From assembly GCA_035374585.1 (NCBI GenBank), contig DAOSPF010000003.1:23096-87095 (forward strand): a stretch of 64,000 bases of DNA, written 5' to 3'. Below, in pieces: positions 1 through 9,003 of this stretch. Source of the stretch: JAKPQD01 sp029572965. GTDB taxonomy: Bacteria > Bacteroidota > Bacteroidia > Bacteroidales > DTGW01. The position numbers and the translations under genes were made by a program. The notes beneath the pieces were generated by a model that had not been told where the DNA came from, did no database searches, and saw only the letters and a list, made by a program, of their open reading frames with translations. The number at the start of each line of letters is the position of its first letter. Positions within the stretch are counted from its first letter, which is position 1.

Positions 1-8
1 TACTGAAA

Positions 9-1037
9 ATGAATAAGATATTCATTTATTGCCCGGGTAATATAATAAGTGGGGGAACAAACAGTTTGCACATTTTGTGCAAAGCTTTAGAAAAAAATGG
101 CTTTGAAGCAGGGATGTACTATATCAACCCGGTTGAAAAGATTATTAACAGTGATATTGTCCGTTCTTTCCAAACCACTTCATTTGGCCCTCCAAAAGAC
201 CTCGAACAAAATATTATTATTGTCCCCGAAACAATGGTGGGGTATCTAAAACAATTTAACAATGCCCAAAAGATAGTTTATTGGTTGTCCTCTGTTTACT
301 TTTTTAAAAACCCTCCTTTTAAATTTCCATTCAATATAAAAATTTTCCGAAAACCCATCTATCTGGATTGGTACACCTATCAATCACAAAGCTTGTCAAG
401 CCGTTTGCGGGTCAGACTTCTAAAATGGGCCAAAAAAGACAGTCAAATATGGCAAAATTCATACCACCATATTACAAACTCTTTTTTTATCTCAGACTTT
501 CTTTCATTTTTGGGTATCCCGCAAACATTTGTCTTACACAATCCTGTAAGAGATGAGTTTTACCAGCCCCTTGCAAACACACCCAAACAAAAATTAATAC
601 TTGTTGGCCCCAAAACCCCAAAAAATATATTATATATTATAAAGAAAAGATTTCCAGGATTTCAGGTATTACAAGCAAAAAAAATCCCTCCCGAAGAAAT
701 GTTCCTGCTTTATCAAAAAAGCATTTTATTTATTGAGCTTGGGCACTCAAACCGCGACCGATGTATCAGGGAAGCCGCCCTGAGAGGTTGTATAATTTTA
801 GTTAGCAACTCGGGAGGCAATAAAAACCAACACGACACCCCTATAGCTGATTATTACAAAATAAATACAAGCAAAAAATACAATAATTTACTCCTTAATA
901 AGATCGACGAGATAATAAAAAATTATGACAAACATCTTGCAAACTTTGAACATTTCAGGACTTTCCTTTTAGAAGAAAAAAAACAATTTGAGAAAAGGGC
1001 TCTATTGATTTTTGAGCAAATAACAAGCAAAAATTAA
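9..1037 (+). CDS. Glycosyltransferase-like protein (GT-B fold, GT4-like)
   Basis: A 342-residue protein that probably transfers a sugar during surface polysaccharide synthesis. The N-terminus begins with a beta strand and a glycine turn (YCPGNIISGGTNSLH), as in the acceptor half of GT-B enzymes. The C-terminal half has a donor-side stretch (SNRDRCIREAALRGC, about residues 245-260) where GT4-type enzymes carry the acidic and EAA-like residues. There is no signal peptide, so it should be cytoplasmic. Its stop codon overlaps that of the convergent Wzi-like gene by 4 bp, which leaves no room for a terminator between them. A surface-carbohydrate role fits that neighbour. Family assignment is by motif only; the sugar and acceptor are unknown. 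Confidence 0.65.
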   Translation: MNKIFIYCPGNIISGGTNSLHILCKALEKNGFEAGMYYINPVEKIINSDIVRSFQTTSFGPPKDLEQNIIIVPETMVGYLKQFNNAQKIVYWLSSVYFFKNPPFKFPFNIKIFRKPIYLDWYTYQSQSLSSRLRVRLLKWAKKDSQIWQNSYHHITNSFFISDFLSFLGIPQTFVLHNPVRDEFYQPLANTPKQKLILVGPKTPKNILYIIKKRFPGFQVLQAKKIPPEEMFLLYQKSILFIELGHSNRDRCIREAALRGCIILVSNSGGNKNQHDTPIADYYKINTSKKYNNLLLNKIDEIIKNYDKHLANFEHFRTFLLEEKKQFEKRALLIFEQITSKN

Positions 1038-2443
1038 AATTTCTTTTTAGCGCAAACACCCAAAGCAAAGCTATTTCCCAAAAAGGCTCCTTTATCCCAA
1101 CCAACACAAAGCTGGACATGCAAGTCTTTCAATGAAGGAATATCTCTGCCAACTTTAAACATCATTGAATGTTGGCCTTTTTCCCCTATCGGAACGCTAT
1201 ATGTACCTTTATTAATCGAATAAGAATATTTTAATTCACACTGCAAATGATTATATTCATATAAACCTGCAAAATAAAATGCCAATACCCTGTTATTGGT
1301 GACAATATTACTATCTTTTTCATTAATAGCCGGAGATGTTATAAATGGCGTACCAATGGTATTACCTTTATAAGTCCATGATTGATAAATATAATTATTA
1401 AAATAATTGTCATTGCCAGCTTTAGGGTTCCAAAACGGAATAGGGACATCAGTCACCCAAACCAATTCAATAGGGCCACTTTGATAGGTCGTTTTTGTAA
1501 ACTCAAGTACGACCTCTTTTAAATGAGCTGTTTCATCATTATTCTTAAATGTCAGGCCATATAATCCGTCTCCTTGAGGTGAGATAAATTTACTACCAGA
1601 TTTATCTTCAAAGATTGTTTGATAATACAACCCAACAGTCTTGTTTTTAAAGTCATAATCAAGCCCATATTGTCTTGACCCCATGTGATTGCCAACCTGG
1701 TTAAAAGACTCGCTTTGTACAACATTTGCCCCTGGAGGGTTTTTGGCAAAAAATAAATATACAAAGTCTTTCAACGAACTGGGTTGCCTGCCTAATGTTG
1801 AAGAAACGCCTCCCCACTGTAGAGCATGATGGTACCCATAATTGAAATGCAATGGCTTCTTTCCTCCAAACCTGATATTAACATACTTATAATGAATATA
1901 TGAATCTCTAACCCATCGGTTTTCATTCTCAGCCCATCCATGCGTAACCTCGCCTTTTATTTCAACATAACCTTTGGTAAAAGGCACAAAAGTATATTTA
2001 TCTATGCCAAGCGAAACTTTAGGATATGGTCTGGCATTAGAAGAAAACAAAACTGAACCACTCGACAATTCGGATGTCTGGTTGCCATATACCTGTCTAT
2101 AAAGCCCACCTTTGAATATAATACAAAAAGCCCGAAAAGTTGCATAAAGTTGGTTGAACTGCAAATTATTACTTTTATCCCTGATTCCATACAAATCCAT
2201 GCCATAATTAACCTCAAATTTCTTTTCCCTGTTTTCTTCTGTACCCATCAAAACACGGGCATACAAACAATTTTTATTATTGTTAAATACCCCAAATTGA
2301 TTACTGTACAACCAAAAAGGGGCATTTTCTCCATTTGACACAAAACCGCCAGTTTCACCATATACAAATGGTTTCTCAATCATTTGCCCAAAAACTATTA
2401 TACTTTGAGAAAGAAAAAGTAGAAAAAAGAAAATGTTTTTCAT
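1034..2443 (-). CDS. Wzi-like capsule assembly outer-membrane protein
   Basis: A 469-residue protein with a signal peptide (FLLFLSQSIIVFGQ) and alternating aromatic beta-strands typical of an outer-membrane barrel. The order of conserved patches (GENAPFWLYSNQFG near the N-terminus, NYGYHHALQWGG in the middle, WVTDVPIPFWNP later) resembles the Bacteroidetes capsule assembly Wzi family, whose members help attach or organise surface polysaccharide. The adjacent glycosyltransferase supports this. The start codon lies inside a predicted RNA stem (see the leader entry), so translation may be controlled. A different barrel family remains possible. Confidence 0.7.
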   Translation of the reverse strand: MKNIFFFLLFLSQSIIVFGQMIEKPFVYGETGGFVSNGENAPFWLYSNQFGVFNNNKNCLYARVLMGTEENREKKFEVNYGMDLYGIRDKSNNLQFNQLYATFRAFCIIFKGGLYRQVYGNQTSELSSGSVLFSSNARPYPKVSLGIDKYTFVPFTKGYVEIKGEVTHGWAENENRWVRDSYIHYKYVNIRFGGKKPLHFNYGYHHALQWGGVSSTLGRQPSSLKDFVYLFFAKNPPGANVVQSESFNQVGNHMGSRQYGLDYDFKNKTVGLYYQTIFEDKSGSKFISPQGDGLYGLTFKNNDETAHLKEVVLEFTKTTYQSGPIELVWVTDVPIPFWNPKAGNDNYFNNYIYQSWTYKGNTIGTPFITSPAINEKDSNIVTNNRVLAFYFAGLYEYNHLQCELKYSYSINKGTYSVPIGEKGQHSMMFKVGRDIPSLKDLHVQLCVGWDKGAFLGNSFALGVCAKKKF

Positions 2444-2562
2444 CCGTAAATAACTTTTTTTAATAAGGTCGGATGAACCCCGAAAGGCTCTCCGAAGAAA
2501 AACTCGTCCCGATTAGTCGGTATTCATCTTTGTTTGTGTTTAACGAATCATGCTCGTTTCAT
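2438..2562 (-). promoter_or_regulatory. Structured 5' leader, copy A, pairing with the start codon
   Basis: In the RNA of the minus-strand Wzi-like gene, TTCATCCG (2477-2470) can pair with CGGATGAA (2446-2439), which contains the AUG. The same TTCATC can instead pair with GATGAA (2528-2523), enclosing a small CCGA-ttag-TCGG hairpin (2520-2509). The two pairings exclude each other, as in a riboswitch or thermosensor. The distal 33 bases (2530-2562) and the start-codon half recur at 63879-63969 before an unrelated gene; the middle differs. No Rfam class was recognised. Confidence 0.5.
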
Positions 2563-2637
2563 CATAATAAATTTTATTATTTAGGGAATGACCGCTTGCT
2601 CCAACAAATAAATATCATTGTATTTTTATTTGCCAAC

Positions 2638-2654
2638 AATCATGAGAGTTTCAT
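2638..2654 (-). repeat. Copy of the ATGAAAC-N4-ATGATT repeat
   Basis: The minus strand reads ATGAAACTCTCATGATT. It is one of about six copies in this window of a short conserved string in intergenic DNA. It lies in the 329-base gap before the lamin-tail gene. Apart from leader A and this copy, nothing else was identified in the gap; the 83-codon plus-strand frame at 2473-2724 covers the repeat and looks non-coding. Confidence 0.5.
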
Positions 2655-2772
2655 CAACCCAAACCCATCAAGGCACAAAAGTATGGTATTTTATCTTATC
2701 GCTTTCCTTTTTAATTTTTTTTAATTTCATTTTTTTCTTAACTTGCATCTATAACCCCAAACTTCAAAAAAT

Positions 2773-4638
2773 ATGAAAAAATCACTATTGCTACTGGCAT
2801 TAGCCGGTATTTATTGTATTGTATCAGGCCAATACTCTTTTATCCAGGATTTCAAAAATGGCACGCAGCCAGAAACAGGCTGGGTAATACATGTTGGAGG
2901 CACATACAACTCAGAGCCTAACTCGGGAAAAGCCATCCCTTCGTTAATGTTTTCGGCCAACAACCAATATATAGAAACTCCATCATTTAAAGGGCAACAC
3001 AGCTTATCCTTCTGGATGAAAGGAAATAAAACAGACTCTGCATCAACAATGCAAGTCCTTATTTTTTGTAATAACAATTGGTACCTTGCTCACAAAATAT
3101 CGCAAATCTCCCAAACAGGTGCTAATTATTCCTTTATGTTACCAGATACAGCAGAAAAGTTGAAGTTTGAATATAAAAAAAGCGCCGGGAATGTAGCCTT
3201 AGATGACATAGTATTATTCGCCAAAAACTTATTTCCAGAAATCACCTATATCAGGCTTACAGAAAATAATGACGTTGCAGCTTTAATTAATATCAAAACA
3301 AACAACATCGGAAAAATAACCTATTTGGTAACATCGAAAGATGAACCCTCACCCAATGCGGCACAAATAGCAGACACCTCTCTGTACAGCGGAAAAATAT
3401 TAGATTATGGAAAAACAGATATTACAAAACCAGATTCGACAAGTATAGTACTACAATGTTTACCATCAAACAGCAATTTGAAAGCTTTCTTCATTGTTGC
3501 AGATTTAAAAGACTCGTTCAGCATTGAACAACAGCCGGTGAAACTGGGAATAAACACACCAGAACGCAACAGATACCCATTTTTTAAAGGCATTTATAAA
3601 GGTGATGCCAGCGCCGAAAAAGCTATACAAATATTTAACCCCACTAAAGAAACTATAAACCTTACCAATTATAGAATTTTAGTAGCTACTAATGGCAAAG
3701 GCTGGGGCTTTGATTACTATTTTGAAAATGGCAAAAGTATAAAACCAGGCTCTACTTACCTCATAGTAAATGCTGGAGCTGAATTTATAGACATTGATAA
3801 AGCTGACGAAATCACTACTTCTGTTTTATGCAAATTCAGCGGAAATGACGCATTGGCCTTGCAAAAAAAATTTGACAATTCAAATGCCTGGTATATTATT
3901 GATATATTTGGCAACCCATATTCAAGCGCAAACTTCAATATAGCAGGTAAAAAATCGGCGGCAAATAAATACAATGCCATCAGAAAAGATTCTGTTGATA
4001 CTGGAAATGTAAACTGGTCTGTTTCTGCAGGAAATACTGAAGGAGACAGTGAATGGGAACTCATTGCCCTTAGTGATTTTGGATTATTGCCCATTGTTTT
4101 GCCCCCATATATGCCAAAACTAAGCTTCATAGATATCTCAATTGATGGAATTGCAGCCCAATCAATTGATTCCATTAACTACACAATAACTTTTAGCACA
4201 AACGGGACTGTAAATGATTTAAAACTAAACTATCGACTTGACTCTGCAGCATTGATAGAGCCATTGCCCGATTCTATCAGAGATTATTCGCAGCCCGTCA
4301 TTTACAGCATATTTTCAAAAGAAAGTGAAGACACTGTAAAATGGAAGATAATAGTAAATGGAAACAAAAATATCATTACTAATATTACCAATGAAAAACC
4401 TTTTATTTATTATAATCAACAAAACAAAACGATTGTTATCAAACAAACTTCTAATGAAAATTTCAGCTATGCCATTATTTACAATAGCTCAGGACAGGTA
4501 ATAAAAAAAGCAAAATTAAACTTCGAAAATAATTTTATCAATATACCCAAGCTCCCTTCTGGTTTATATGTTATTAAGCTATTAAAAAACAATGCAAAAT
4601 ACAGCAAATCAACAACTATTAACATTTTTAGGCGATAA
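2773..4638 (+). CDS. Secreted lamin-tail-domain protein with T9SS sorting domain
   Basis: A 621-residue protein beginning with a signal peptide (LLLLALAGIYCIVSGQ). Residues of about 25-150 form a beta-rich sandwich. Residues of about 260-390 resemble a lamin-tail domain (IQIFNPTKETINLTNYRI, then KSIKPGSTYLIVNAG). An Ig-like stretch follows (about 450-540), and the last 75 residues look like a type A T9SS sorting domain (LPSGLYVIKLLKNN). Such proteins are exported through the type IX machine and anchored or released at the surface; the catalytic role, if any, is not visible. PorT is encoded a few kilobases away. Confidence 0.75.
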   Translation: MKKSLLLLALAGIYCIVSGQYSFIQDFKNGTQPETGWVIHVGGTYNSEPNSGKAIPSLMFSANNQYIETPSFKGQHSLSFWMKGNKTDSASTMQVLIFCNNNWYLAHKISQISQTGANYSFMLPDTAEKLKFEYKKSAGNVALDDIVLFAKNLFPEITYIRLTENNDVAALINIKTNNIGKITYLVTSKDEPSPNAAQIADTSLYSGKILDYGKTDITKPDSTSIVLQCLPSNSNLKAFFIVADLKDSFSIEQQPVKLGINTPERNRYPFFKGIYKGDASAEKAIQIFNPTKETINLTNYRILVATNGKGWGFDYYFENGKSIKPGSTYLIVNAGAEFIDIDKADEITTSVLCKFSGNDALALQKKFDNSNAWYIIDIFGNPYSSANFNIAGKKSAANKYNAIRKDSVDTGNVNWSVSAGNTEGDSEWELIALSDFGLLPIVLPPYMPKLSFIDISIDGIAAQSIDSINYTITFSTNGTVNDLKLNYRLDSAALIEPLPDSIRDYSQPVIYSIFSKESEDTVKWKIIVNGNKNIITNITNEKPFIYYNQQNKTIVIKQTSNENFSYAIIYNSSGQVIKKAKLNFENNFINIPKLPSGLYVIKLLKNNAKYSKSTTINIFRR

Positions 4639-4653
4639 GAAATTTTTATCTTA

Positions 4654-4690
4654 AAAAATCTTGTATATATGTTAAGATTTTTATTGTTTT
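4654..4690 (+). terminator. Intrinsic terminator after the lamin-tail gene
   Basis: AAAAATCTT (4654-4662) pairs with AAGATTTTT (4674-4682) across an 11-base loop and is followed by a T-rich run. It lies 16 bp after the stop codon. Confidence 0.6.
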
Positions 4691-4800
4691 GCTTTTTGTA
4701 TTTTCAAAAGAATTATAATTTTACATTAATTGACTTTTTACCAATTAAAAGGTAGTTAAATTTGCTAAACAAAAGAATACTAATAAATTAAACATCCGAT

Positions 4801-4929
4801 ATGAAAAAAATTATTTACCTGGGAATAATAGTTGTTATTGCCTTATGTGTAGCCAGTTGCAAAAGTAGTAAAAAATGCCCTGCTTATAGCTTCCAAAAAG
4901 CCAATACAGAACAGGTTGTAAAAGCTTAA
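4801..4929 (+). CDS. Very small lipoprotein (42 aa)
   Basis: A 42-codon gene. The peptide starts MKKIIYLGIIVVIALCVASC, a lysine-led hydrophobic signal with a lipobox (VASC, Cys20), followed by KSSKKCPAYSFQKANTEQ. The mature part would be 23 residues with a second Cys (Cys26), tethered to a membrane by lipid. Short lipoproteins with a C-x-SSKKCPAY-like start occur in Bacteroidetes, so I regard it as real, but no function is known. A strong terminator follows at 4950-4989, and the preceding gene is closed by its own terminator, so it is probably transcribed alone. Confidence 0.65.
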   Translation: MKKIIYLGIIVVIALCVASCKSSKKCPAYSFQKANTEQVVKA

Positions 4930-4949
4930 TATTACAGTCGTTTGCAAGG

Positions 4950-4989
4950 AAGTTGTTTTCTGGATAATATCTTGAAAACAACTTTTTTT
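4950..4989. terminator. Bidirectional intrinsic terminator
   Basis: A perfect 11-bp stem, AAGTTGTTTTC (4950-4960) with GAAAACAACTT (4974-4984), is followed by a T run. It sits between the small lipoprotein gene and the convergent FAD dehydrogenase gene, so it may serve both. Confidence 0.75.
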
Positions 4990-6553
4990 ATGCTTGTTTC
5001 AAAAAATTTACAACAGCGTTAGCAACATTTTGTCCGTCTATAGCTGATGAGGTTATTCCTCCGGCATAACCAGCGCCCTCGCCACAAGGGAACAAGCCTT
5101 TTATCTGAACATGCTGCATGTTTTCCTGATTACGGGGAATACGAACCGAAGACGATGTACGGGATTCAACTCCAAGAACTACAGCCTCAGCAGTAACAAA
5201 GCCATGCATAAGATTGTCAAAACGTTTAAAGCCCTCCTTTAATGAACTTCCAACAAAACCAGGAAGCCACATATGCACCGGAGAGGATACACATCCCGGG
5301 AAATATGATATTTGGGGTAAAGATCCTGAAATTTTACCTTTAATAAAATCAGTCAACCGCTGAGCTGGTGCAGTTTGCTGCCTTCCTCCGTTTTGCCAGG
5401 CCATATTTTCTAATTGTTCCTGGAAATACAAACCTGCTAAAGGCCCATATTTGGCAAACTCCTTGAGGTCTTCAAGGCGAACTTCTGTAACAATGCCAGA
5501 ATTAGCATAAGGTGAGTTACGTTTTGAAGGTGACATGCCATTTACAACCACCTGGGTGTTTGTTGTGGCTGATGGTACAATAAACCCTCCGGGGCACATG
5601 CAAAACGAAAATACACCCCTGCCATTCGCCTGGCATACTAATGAATAAGAAGCAGCAGGAAGGTTTTCACCTCGCTTCAACCCATGATACTGGATATTGT
5701 CAATAAGCTCCTGCAGATGCTCTACCCTAACCCCTACAGCAAAAGGCTTTGCTTCCAATGCAATATGTTGTTCGTGCAACATCTGGTAAACATCCCTGGC
5801 CGAATGGCCTGTAGCCAACACTACAGCCTGCGCCTCGACTTTGTCTCCATTATGCAACTGAACACCTTTTATTTCTTCGTCTTCAATAAGTAGTTGTGTT
5901 ATTTTTCGTTCAAAATAAAACTCTCCGCCAGCTGCTATTATCGTTTGACGAATGTTTTTGATGATTTCAGGCAACTTATCTGTTCCCAGATGAGGATGGG
6001 CCTCGTACATAATGCTTTCTGGAGCCCCATGCCGAACAAACACGTCCAGGACGTCTTTAATATTGCCGCGTTTAGAAGAACGGGTGTAAAGCTTGCCATC
6101 AGAAAAAGTACCAGCGCCACCTTCGCCAAAGCAATAGTTTGACTCAGCATTAACCTCCTCGTTTCGGCTAATCAGGGCTATATCTTTTTTGCGTTCGCTA
6201 ACCTCTTTTCCCCTTTCGAAAATCAAAGGTCGAAAACCATGTTCTATAAGCTTTAAAGCTGCAAATAACCCGGCAGGGCCAGTACCAACAATAATTATCG
6301 GTTTGGCATGATCAACTTTTTTATAAATTTTAGGCTGTATATCCTCTTTAGGCGGCTGTTCATCAATAAAAACAAGGAGTGTATAATTTACCAAAATTGG
6401 CCTGCGACGGGCATCCAACGATTTTTTTTCAATTTTAATATGCTTAATCCGCTCTATATTGATCTGAAGCTGTTCTGCTACGACAGGGCATAAACAATTA
6501 AAGCTATCATCAGTTTTTTGGGCATTTAATTTTAAGCTAACCTGCTGCTGCAT
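4988..6553 (-). CDS. FAD-dependent dehydrogenase (COG2509-like)
   Basis: A 521-residue flavoprotein. An N-terminal segment of about 85 residues precedes a Rossmann dinucleotide motif (IIVGTGPAGLFAALKL, about residues 89-104), then a characteristic patch (NYCFGEGGAGTFSDGKLYT) and a C-terminal FAD closing motif (GLFPCGEGAGYAGGITSSA). This order fits the uncharacterised FAD-dependent dehydrogenases of COG2509, which resemble HI0933/geranylgeranyl-reductase-like oxidases; the substrate is unknown. It is four bases from the upstream PorT gene and probably shares its transcript. Confidence 0.8.
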   Translation of the reverse strand: MQQQVSLKLNAQKTDDSFNCLCPVVAEQLQINIERIKHIKIEKKSLDARRRPILVNYTLLVFIDEQPPKEDIQPKIYKKVDHAKPIIIVGTGPAGLFAALKLIEHGFRPLIFERGKEVSERKKDIALISRNEEVNAESNYCFGEGGAGTFSDGKLYTRSSKRGNIKDVLDVFVRHGAPESIMYEAHPHLGTDKLPEIIKNIRQTIIAAGGEFYFERKITQLLIEDEEIKGVQLHNGDKVEAQAVVLATGHSARDVYQMLHEQHIALEAKPFAVGVRVEHLQELIDNIQYHGLKRGENLPAASYSLVCQANGRGVFSFCMCPGGFIVPSATTNTQVVVNGMSPSKRNSPYANSGIVTEVRLEDLKEFAKYGPLAGLYFQEQLENMAWQNGGRQQTAPAQRLTDFIKGKISGSLPQISYFPGCVSSPVHMWLPGFVGSSLKEGFKRFDNLMHGFVTAEAVVLGVESRTSSSVRIPRNQENMQHVQIKGLFPCGEGAGYAGGITSSAIDGQNVANAVVNFLKQA

Positions 6554-6556
6554 GGG

Positions 6557-7291
6557 CTATTCAAAATGAAAAGAAATCATCAGTATATTGGAATTGAGCT
6601 TTCGGATAGAGTTCACGTAAACAGCATTTTCCTTGATATTCTCATTTGTCTTGTGATTGAGAATATCTGTCAAGCCCAAAGAGAGTTTTATTTCTGTAGA
6701 AAATTTGAAATATTCTAAATAAAAATCCACCCCAAAACCCATTTCTAAATAGAAATCCAGAGGTTTTAACAAAACATAAGGATGCTTATCATCAAATTTT
6801 GATTTTGAAGCTAAGTCGTAACGCACGCTTCCACCGGCAATAAAATAAGGCCTGGTATTGTTCAATCGCATAGCCTTGTATTTGATAAGTATTGGAAGGT
6901 CAAGCATGCTGGATTCAAGCTTAACTTCTTGCATCTTTGTATCAACCTTATATACTGATTTACCTGAAAAATATTGAAGTGTACGTTGTCCAAAATTAAA
7001 ACTTGGCAGGCAGCGCAAATTGAAATATTCGCCTAACCTCAAATCAGAAATCATTCCTACTTGAAACCCCAAGCCTAAGCCAAGCTGATCAGCATAATAA
7101 TTTTCATTTAGCCCATTGTAATTGCGGCCAAAAGTAAAATCCATCACATTGAGGCCCATAGTATAACCAAAGTGCAGAGGTTTGTCATCGTACTCGGGGT
7201 TATGTTTATATTTGCTTTTCTGCCCCCATCCTAAAATCTGACAACAAACCACAAGAATGAAAAATAATATGTATTTTTTATAAGCTTGCAT
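6557..7291 (-). CDS. porT: PorT, type IX secretion outer-membrane barrel
   Basis: A 244-residue protein with a signal peptide (ILFFILVVCCQILGWGQ) and barrel strands through to a final aromatic residue pair (MISFHFE). Length, the PLHFGYTMGLNVMDF start of the mature part and the position directly after ubiE match PorT, which is needed for assembly of the T9SS that exports the CTD proteins found here (2773, 32660, 34652). PorT-family barrels are divergent, so a general PorT-like protein is the alternative. Confidence 0.75.
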   Translation of the reverse strand: MQAYKKYILFFILVVCCQILGWGQKSKYKHNPEYDDKPLHFGYTMGLNVMDFTFGRNYNGLNENYYADQLGLGLGFQVGMISDLRLGEYFNLRCLPSFNFGQRTLQYFSGKSVYKVDTKMQEVKLESSMLDLPILIKYKAMRLNNTRPYFIAGGSVRYDLASKSKFDDKHPYVLLKPLDFYLEMGFGVDFYLEYFKFSTEIKLSLGLTDILNHKTNENIKENAVYVNSIRKLNSNILMISFHFE

Positions 7292-7306
7292 TCAGTTTAC
7301 AACATA

Positions 7307-8029
7307 TTAAATTTTATCGCCAGTATAAAGGTTCACTATGCCAAAAGTCATGCTTTTACAAGTATTTTGAACAAACCCGGCTTTTGTCAGATGTTCAAGA
7401 AAAGCTTTGCCATCAGGGAAACTCTCCACCGACTCAGGCAAATACGTGTAAGCAGCCCTGTCTTTCGAAATAAAACGTCCAATAAACGGCAATATTTTTC
7501 GGAAGTAAAAATAATAGATTTGTTTGACCGGGAAATATTTTGGCTTTGAAAATTCCAACACTACCACTTTTCCTCCGGGTTTAAGCACCCTGTACATCTC
7601 CGACAAGCCTTTATCAAGGTTCTCGAAGTTTCGTACACCAAAAGCAACAGTAATAGCATCAAAATGAGCATCAGGGAACTGAATACCCTCAGAATCTCCT
7701 TGTTGCAACTTTATTCTTTGAGCAAAGCCTTTTTTTTCAATCTTTTCCCGGCCAATACTCAACATATTTTCAGACAAATCAATACCTATAATGTCAAGCT
7801 TTGTCCTTTTAGCCGTTGTAATAGCCAAATCGCCAGTACCTGTAGCAACATCGAGCACTATACCGCTTTTTATATGCTTAATTTTTGAAATAGCCTTTCT
7901 GCGCCAGAAATTGTCAATACCCATCGAAAGAAAATGGTTTAGAAAGTCATAGCGAAATGCAATGTTGTCAAACATCTGCCTTACCTGGCTTTTTTTCGAA
8001 CCTTGGGTATCTTTATAAGGTATTACCAT
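7307..8029 (-). CDS. ubiE: Demethylmenaquinone methyltransferase UbiE/MenG
   Basis: A 240-residue class I SAM-dependent methyltransferase acting at the last step of menaquinone synthesis. Visible signatures: MFDNIAFRYDFLNHFLSMGID near the N-terminus, the SAM loop VLDVATGTGDLAI, and the FGVRNFENLDKGLSEMYRVLKPGG stretch. Length is normal for the family. It lies 15 bp upstream of porT and 10 bp downstream of yicC, so the three genes are likely one transcript. Confidence 0.93.
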   Translation of the reverse strand: MVIPYKDTQGSKKSQVRQMFDNIAFRYDFLNHFLSMGIDNFWRRKAISKIKHIKSGIVLDVATGTGDLAITTAKRTKLDIIGIDLSENMLSIGREKIEKKGFAQRIKLQQGDSEGIQFPDAHFDAITVAFGVRNFENLDKGLSEMYRVLKPGGKVVVLEFSKPKYFPVKQIYYFYFRKILPFIGRFISKDRAAYTYLPESVESFPDGKAFLEHLTKAGFVQNTCKSMTFGIVNLYTGDKI

Positions 8030-8039
8030 GCATTTACGG

Positions 8040-8915
8040 TTATAAAATATTCAGCAGTTGTTCTTTAATCTTCTCCAGCTCATCTTTCATCATCACCACA
8101 ATGCGCTGTATGTCGGTATCATTGGCTTTAGAGCCAATGGTATTTATCTCGCGCCCCATTTCCTGGGCAATAAAGCCCAGCTTACGGCCAGCTGCGCTTT
8201 CGTTGGTAATGGTCTGGATAAAAAACTGACAATGGTTGTGCAAACGGACTTTTTCTTCGGTAATATCTATCTTTTCGAGGAAATAAATGATTTCTTGCTC
8301 AAAACGGTTAGCATCAATACTTGCAGCCGGAATAAACTCATTGAGGTTTTTGCTAAGCCGTTGTTTTATCTTGTCAATGCGCTGTTTTTCAAACTGTTCA
8401 ATTTTTTTAATAGCCTCATCAATAGTATTTACGCGTTGTTTAACATCATGCTCCAAGGCAGCACCTTCCTGACGGCGGAATTGGATAAAATCAGCCAAAG
8501 CCTCATTAATAAGTTTGGTCAGGCTTACCCACTCTTCTTCAATCAGGCCCTGGGCTTCGTTTTTTAACACCTCGGGAAGCCTGATAACAGAAGTATATAG
8601 CTGTTCACCCACAGTAACACCCAATTCCTCAGCCAAATCCTTAAGTTGGCGATAATAATCTTTGACAACATCAGCATTTATGGCGTAATTTGAAGTAGCT
8701 ACACTTTGTTCAACCGTTACAGACAGGTCTATCTTACCTCTTTCAATAGCGCGCCCTACAATATTGCGAATTTCAGCCTCTTTTTCGCGATAAAACAAAG
8801 GAAGCTTAAGGTTTATATCAAGCTGTTTGCTGTTGACCGAACGTATTTCAATTGTTACGTTTTTATTGGCAAAAACTCCGGTAGCTTTGCCAAAACCTGT
8901 CATGGATAATTGCAT
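8040..8915 (-). CDS. yicC: YicC family protein
   Basis: A 291-residue member of the YicC family, whose E. coli representative is an endoribonuclease linked to stress and small-RNA turnover. The family start MTGFGKA is present (LSMTGFGKATG), as are the RSVNSKQLDINLKLP block and the C-terminal GRKLGFIAQEMGREINTIGSKA block. Length is full. In many genomes yicC precedes guanylate kinase; here the next gene is ubiE. Confidence 0.92.
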   Translation of the reverse strand: MQLSMTGFGKATGVFANKNVTIEIRSVNSKQLDINLKLPLFYREKEAEIRNIVGRAIERGKIDLSVTVEQSVATSNYAINADVVKDYYRQLKDLAEELGVTVGEQLYTSVIRLPEVLKNEAQGLIEEEWVSLTKLINEALADFIQFRRQEGAALEHDVKQRVNTIDEAIKKIEQFEKQRIDKIKQRLSKNLNEFIPAASIDANRFEQEIIYFLEKIDITEEKVRLHNHCQFFIQTITNESAAGRKLGFIAQEMGREINTIGSKANDTDIQRIVVMMKDELEKIKEQLLNIL

Positions 8916-9003
8916 GTTTTATTATTTAGTGTTATGGGGTTTGGGGTCAGGAGTCAGGATGTTTCATATTTCACCCCCCAGACTCTTATCCCCAGCCTCC
9001 TTT

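Noticed and set aside
2473..2724. 83-codon plus-strand frame in the gap after the Wzi-like gene
   Set aside because: It covers the leader repeat and has no recognisable domain or signal; repeats often create such frames.
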